Of a stretch of 5,824 bases of DNA, positions 4,986 to 5,824 are shown piece after piece. How positions within the stretch are numbered: position 1 is the stretch's first letter; every line of letters starts with the position of its first letter. Position numbers and translations under genes: made by a program. This stretch comes from Kineosporiaceae bacterium. Its GTDB lineage: Bacteria; Actinomycetota; Actinomycetes; Actinomycetales; Angustibacteraceae. Below the pieces are notes generated by a model. The model was not told the origin of the DNA. It made no database searches and worked only from the letters and a program-made list of their open reading frames with translations. Location: contig DAIETC010000076.1 of assembly GCA_027345905.1 (NCBI GenBank), forward strand, positions 1 through 5,824, in the 5' to 3' direction.

Positions 4986-5426
4986 ATGGTCAACGCCTCG
5001 TACGCCGGACGCACCTATCCGCCCACCCCGGCCTACGAGGTGGGCCGGGAGAAGCTGCGCGAGTTCGCCCAGGCCACCGGGATGCATCCGGTGCACGTCG
5101 ACGCCCAGGCCGCCCGCGCCCTGGGCTACCCGGACGTCATCGCGCCGCCCACGTTCGCGGTAGTGATCGCCCAGCGCTGCGAGCGCCAGCTGGTGCTCGA
5201 CCCCGACGCCGGGATCGACTACAGCCGGGTCGTGCACGGCGAGCAGAGCTTTCGCCACCACCGCCCGATCGTGGCCGGCGACCGGCTGGTCGCCGTGCTG
5301 CACGTGGACGGCGTGCGCTCCGCCGGCGGGCACGCGATGGTGACGACACGTAGCGAGATCGCCACCGAGGGCGGCGAACCGGTGTGCACCGTCTCGTCCA
5401 CGATCGTCGTACGCGGCGACTCGTGA
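4986..5426 (+). CDS. MaoC-like dehydratase, N-terminal type (HadA-like subunit)
   Basis: This 146-residue hotdog-fold protein resembles the non-catalytic HadA/HadC-type subunits of the beta-hydroxyacyl-ACP dehydratases of mycobacteria. Visible family features are YEVGREKLREFAQA (17-30), the helix region AARALGYPDVIAPPTFAVVI (42-61), HGEQSFRHHRPIVAGDRL (84-101) and a late strand with VSSTIVVRG. The catalytic SGDxNxIH signature is absent; the equivalent region reads TGMHPVHVDAQAA, so it probably works only with the next gene's product. The start is the ATG at 4986, 6 bases after GGAGG (4975-4979); the in-frame ATG at 4944 lies in the hairpin and lacks a site. The stop overlaps the next start (GTGA), giving a coupled heterodimer. 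In mycobacteria the pair serves the FAS-II cycle; whether this organism makes mycolic acids cannot be told from the window. Confidence 0.88.
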   Translation: MVNASYAGRTYPPTPAYEVGREKLREFAQATGMHPVHVDAQAARALGYPDVIAPPTFAVVIAQRCERQLVLDPDAGIDYSRVVHGEQSFRHHRPIVAGDRLVAVLHVDGVRSAGGHAMVTTRSEIATEGGEPVCTVSSTIVVRGDS

Positions 5427-5824
5427 TCGCCTTCGACGACGTCGCGGTGGGCGACCCGCTGCCCGGCGCCAGCTTCCCGGTCACCCGCGCCGACCTGGTG
5501 CGGTACTGCGGCGCCAGCGGCGACTTCAACACCATCCACTGGAACGAGCGGATCGCCCGCGAGGTGGGCCTGCCCGACGTGATCGCGCACGGCATGTTCA
5601 CCATGGCGACCGCAGTTCGGGTGGTCACCGCCTGGTGCGACGACCCCGGCGCGGTCATCGAGTACGGCGTGCGGTTCACCAAGCCGGTGCCCGTCCCGGA
5701 CGTCGGCGGCGCGGTCATCGAGGTCGCCGGTGTGATCGCGGCCAAGGACGAGGAAGCCCGCACGGTGCGCGTCGACCTGACCGCCACCATCCCCGGTTCG
5801 GGTGCCGGCGGCTCGGGTGACGTC
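5423..5824 (+). CDS. MaoC-like (R)-hydratase, catalytic HadB-like subunit (3'-truncated by the window)
   Basis: The frame is open from GTG 5423 to the window edge (134 residues). It begins MIAFDDVAVGDPLPG and carries the hydratase-2 signature YCGASGDFNTIHWN (28-41), with the catalytic Asp34 and His39 expected of (R)-specific enoyl hydratases and dehydratases, followed by GLPDVIAHGMFTM (49-61), the typical substrate-loop motif. The tail is Gly/Ser-rich (residues 124-133), and family members of about 140 residues suggest only a few codons are missing. The GTG overlaps the TGA of the HadA-like gene by four bases with no clear Shine-Dalgarno site, so translation is probably coupled, matching the 1:1 heterodimer of mycobacterial HadAB. 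It would catalyse reversible dehydration of (R)-3-hydroxyacyl-ACP or -CoA in fatty-acid elongation. The exact chain-length role is unknown. Confidence 0.9.
   Translation, partial: MIAFDDVAVGDPLPGASFPVTRADLVRYCGASGDFNTIHWNERIAREVGLPDVIAHGMFTMATAVRVVTAWCDDPGAVIEYGVRFTKPVPVPDVGGAVIEVAGVIAAKDEEARTVRVDLTATIPGSGAGGSGDV

Overview
The window is a stretch of chromosome from a high-GC Gram-positive bacterium (Actinomycetota). The evidence is the very high GC with strong G/C at third codon positions, GTG starts joined by GTGA overlaps, tRNAs without an encoded CCA, Actinobacteria-like TAnnnT -10 boxes, and the familiar actinobacterial gene set nuoN, htpX, yajQ, tRNAs, rpmG and hadAB-like MaoC genes. Genus cannot be fixed from sequence reading alone. 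No phage, insertion sequence, CRISPR or other mobile module was seen; this looks like conserved core chromosome with some local oddities.

Layout. 1-1515 (+) is the 3' part of nuoN, the last membrane subunit of respiratory complex I. A 24-bp tandem repeat adds a run of PGASLAVT-type repeats to the loop before its final helix. The gap 1516-1659 holds a perfect 44-bp palindrome, probably the end of the nuo transcript, then a possible ECF-sigma-type promoter leading into htpX (1660-2532, +), a membrane zinc protease for envelope quality control. htpX converges on a minus-strand pair. The pair is yajQ (3349-3837), a YajQ-family nucleotide-binding protein, and an alpha/beta hydrolase (2537-3352) whose GTG start overlaps the yajQ stop. 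The convergent stop codons lie inside one 12-bp palindrome.

From 3838 the window is mainly translation genes on the plus strand: tRNA-Tyr(GTA) with a U-tailed terminator, a gap of about 400 bp with no gene I can support, then tRNA-Thr(GGT), tRNA-Met(CAT) and rpmG (ribosomal protein L33). This rpmG has lost the fourth cysteine of its zinc ribbon. After a hairpin come two GTGA-overlapping MaoC-type dehydratase genes (4986-5426 and 5423 to beyond 5824). They match the HadA/HadB pattern: a non-catalytic partner followed by a catalytic hotdog subunit.

I found no convincing undescribed system. The items most worth a second look are the 44-bp palindrome, the nuoN minisatellite, the altered L33 zinc site, the possible stress promoter of htpX, and the translational coupling of yajQ with a kynurenine-formamidase-like hydrolase.
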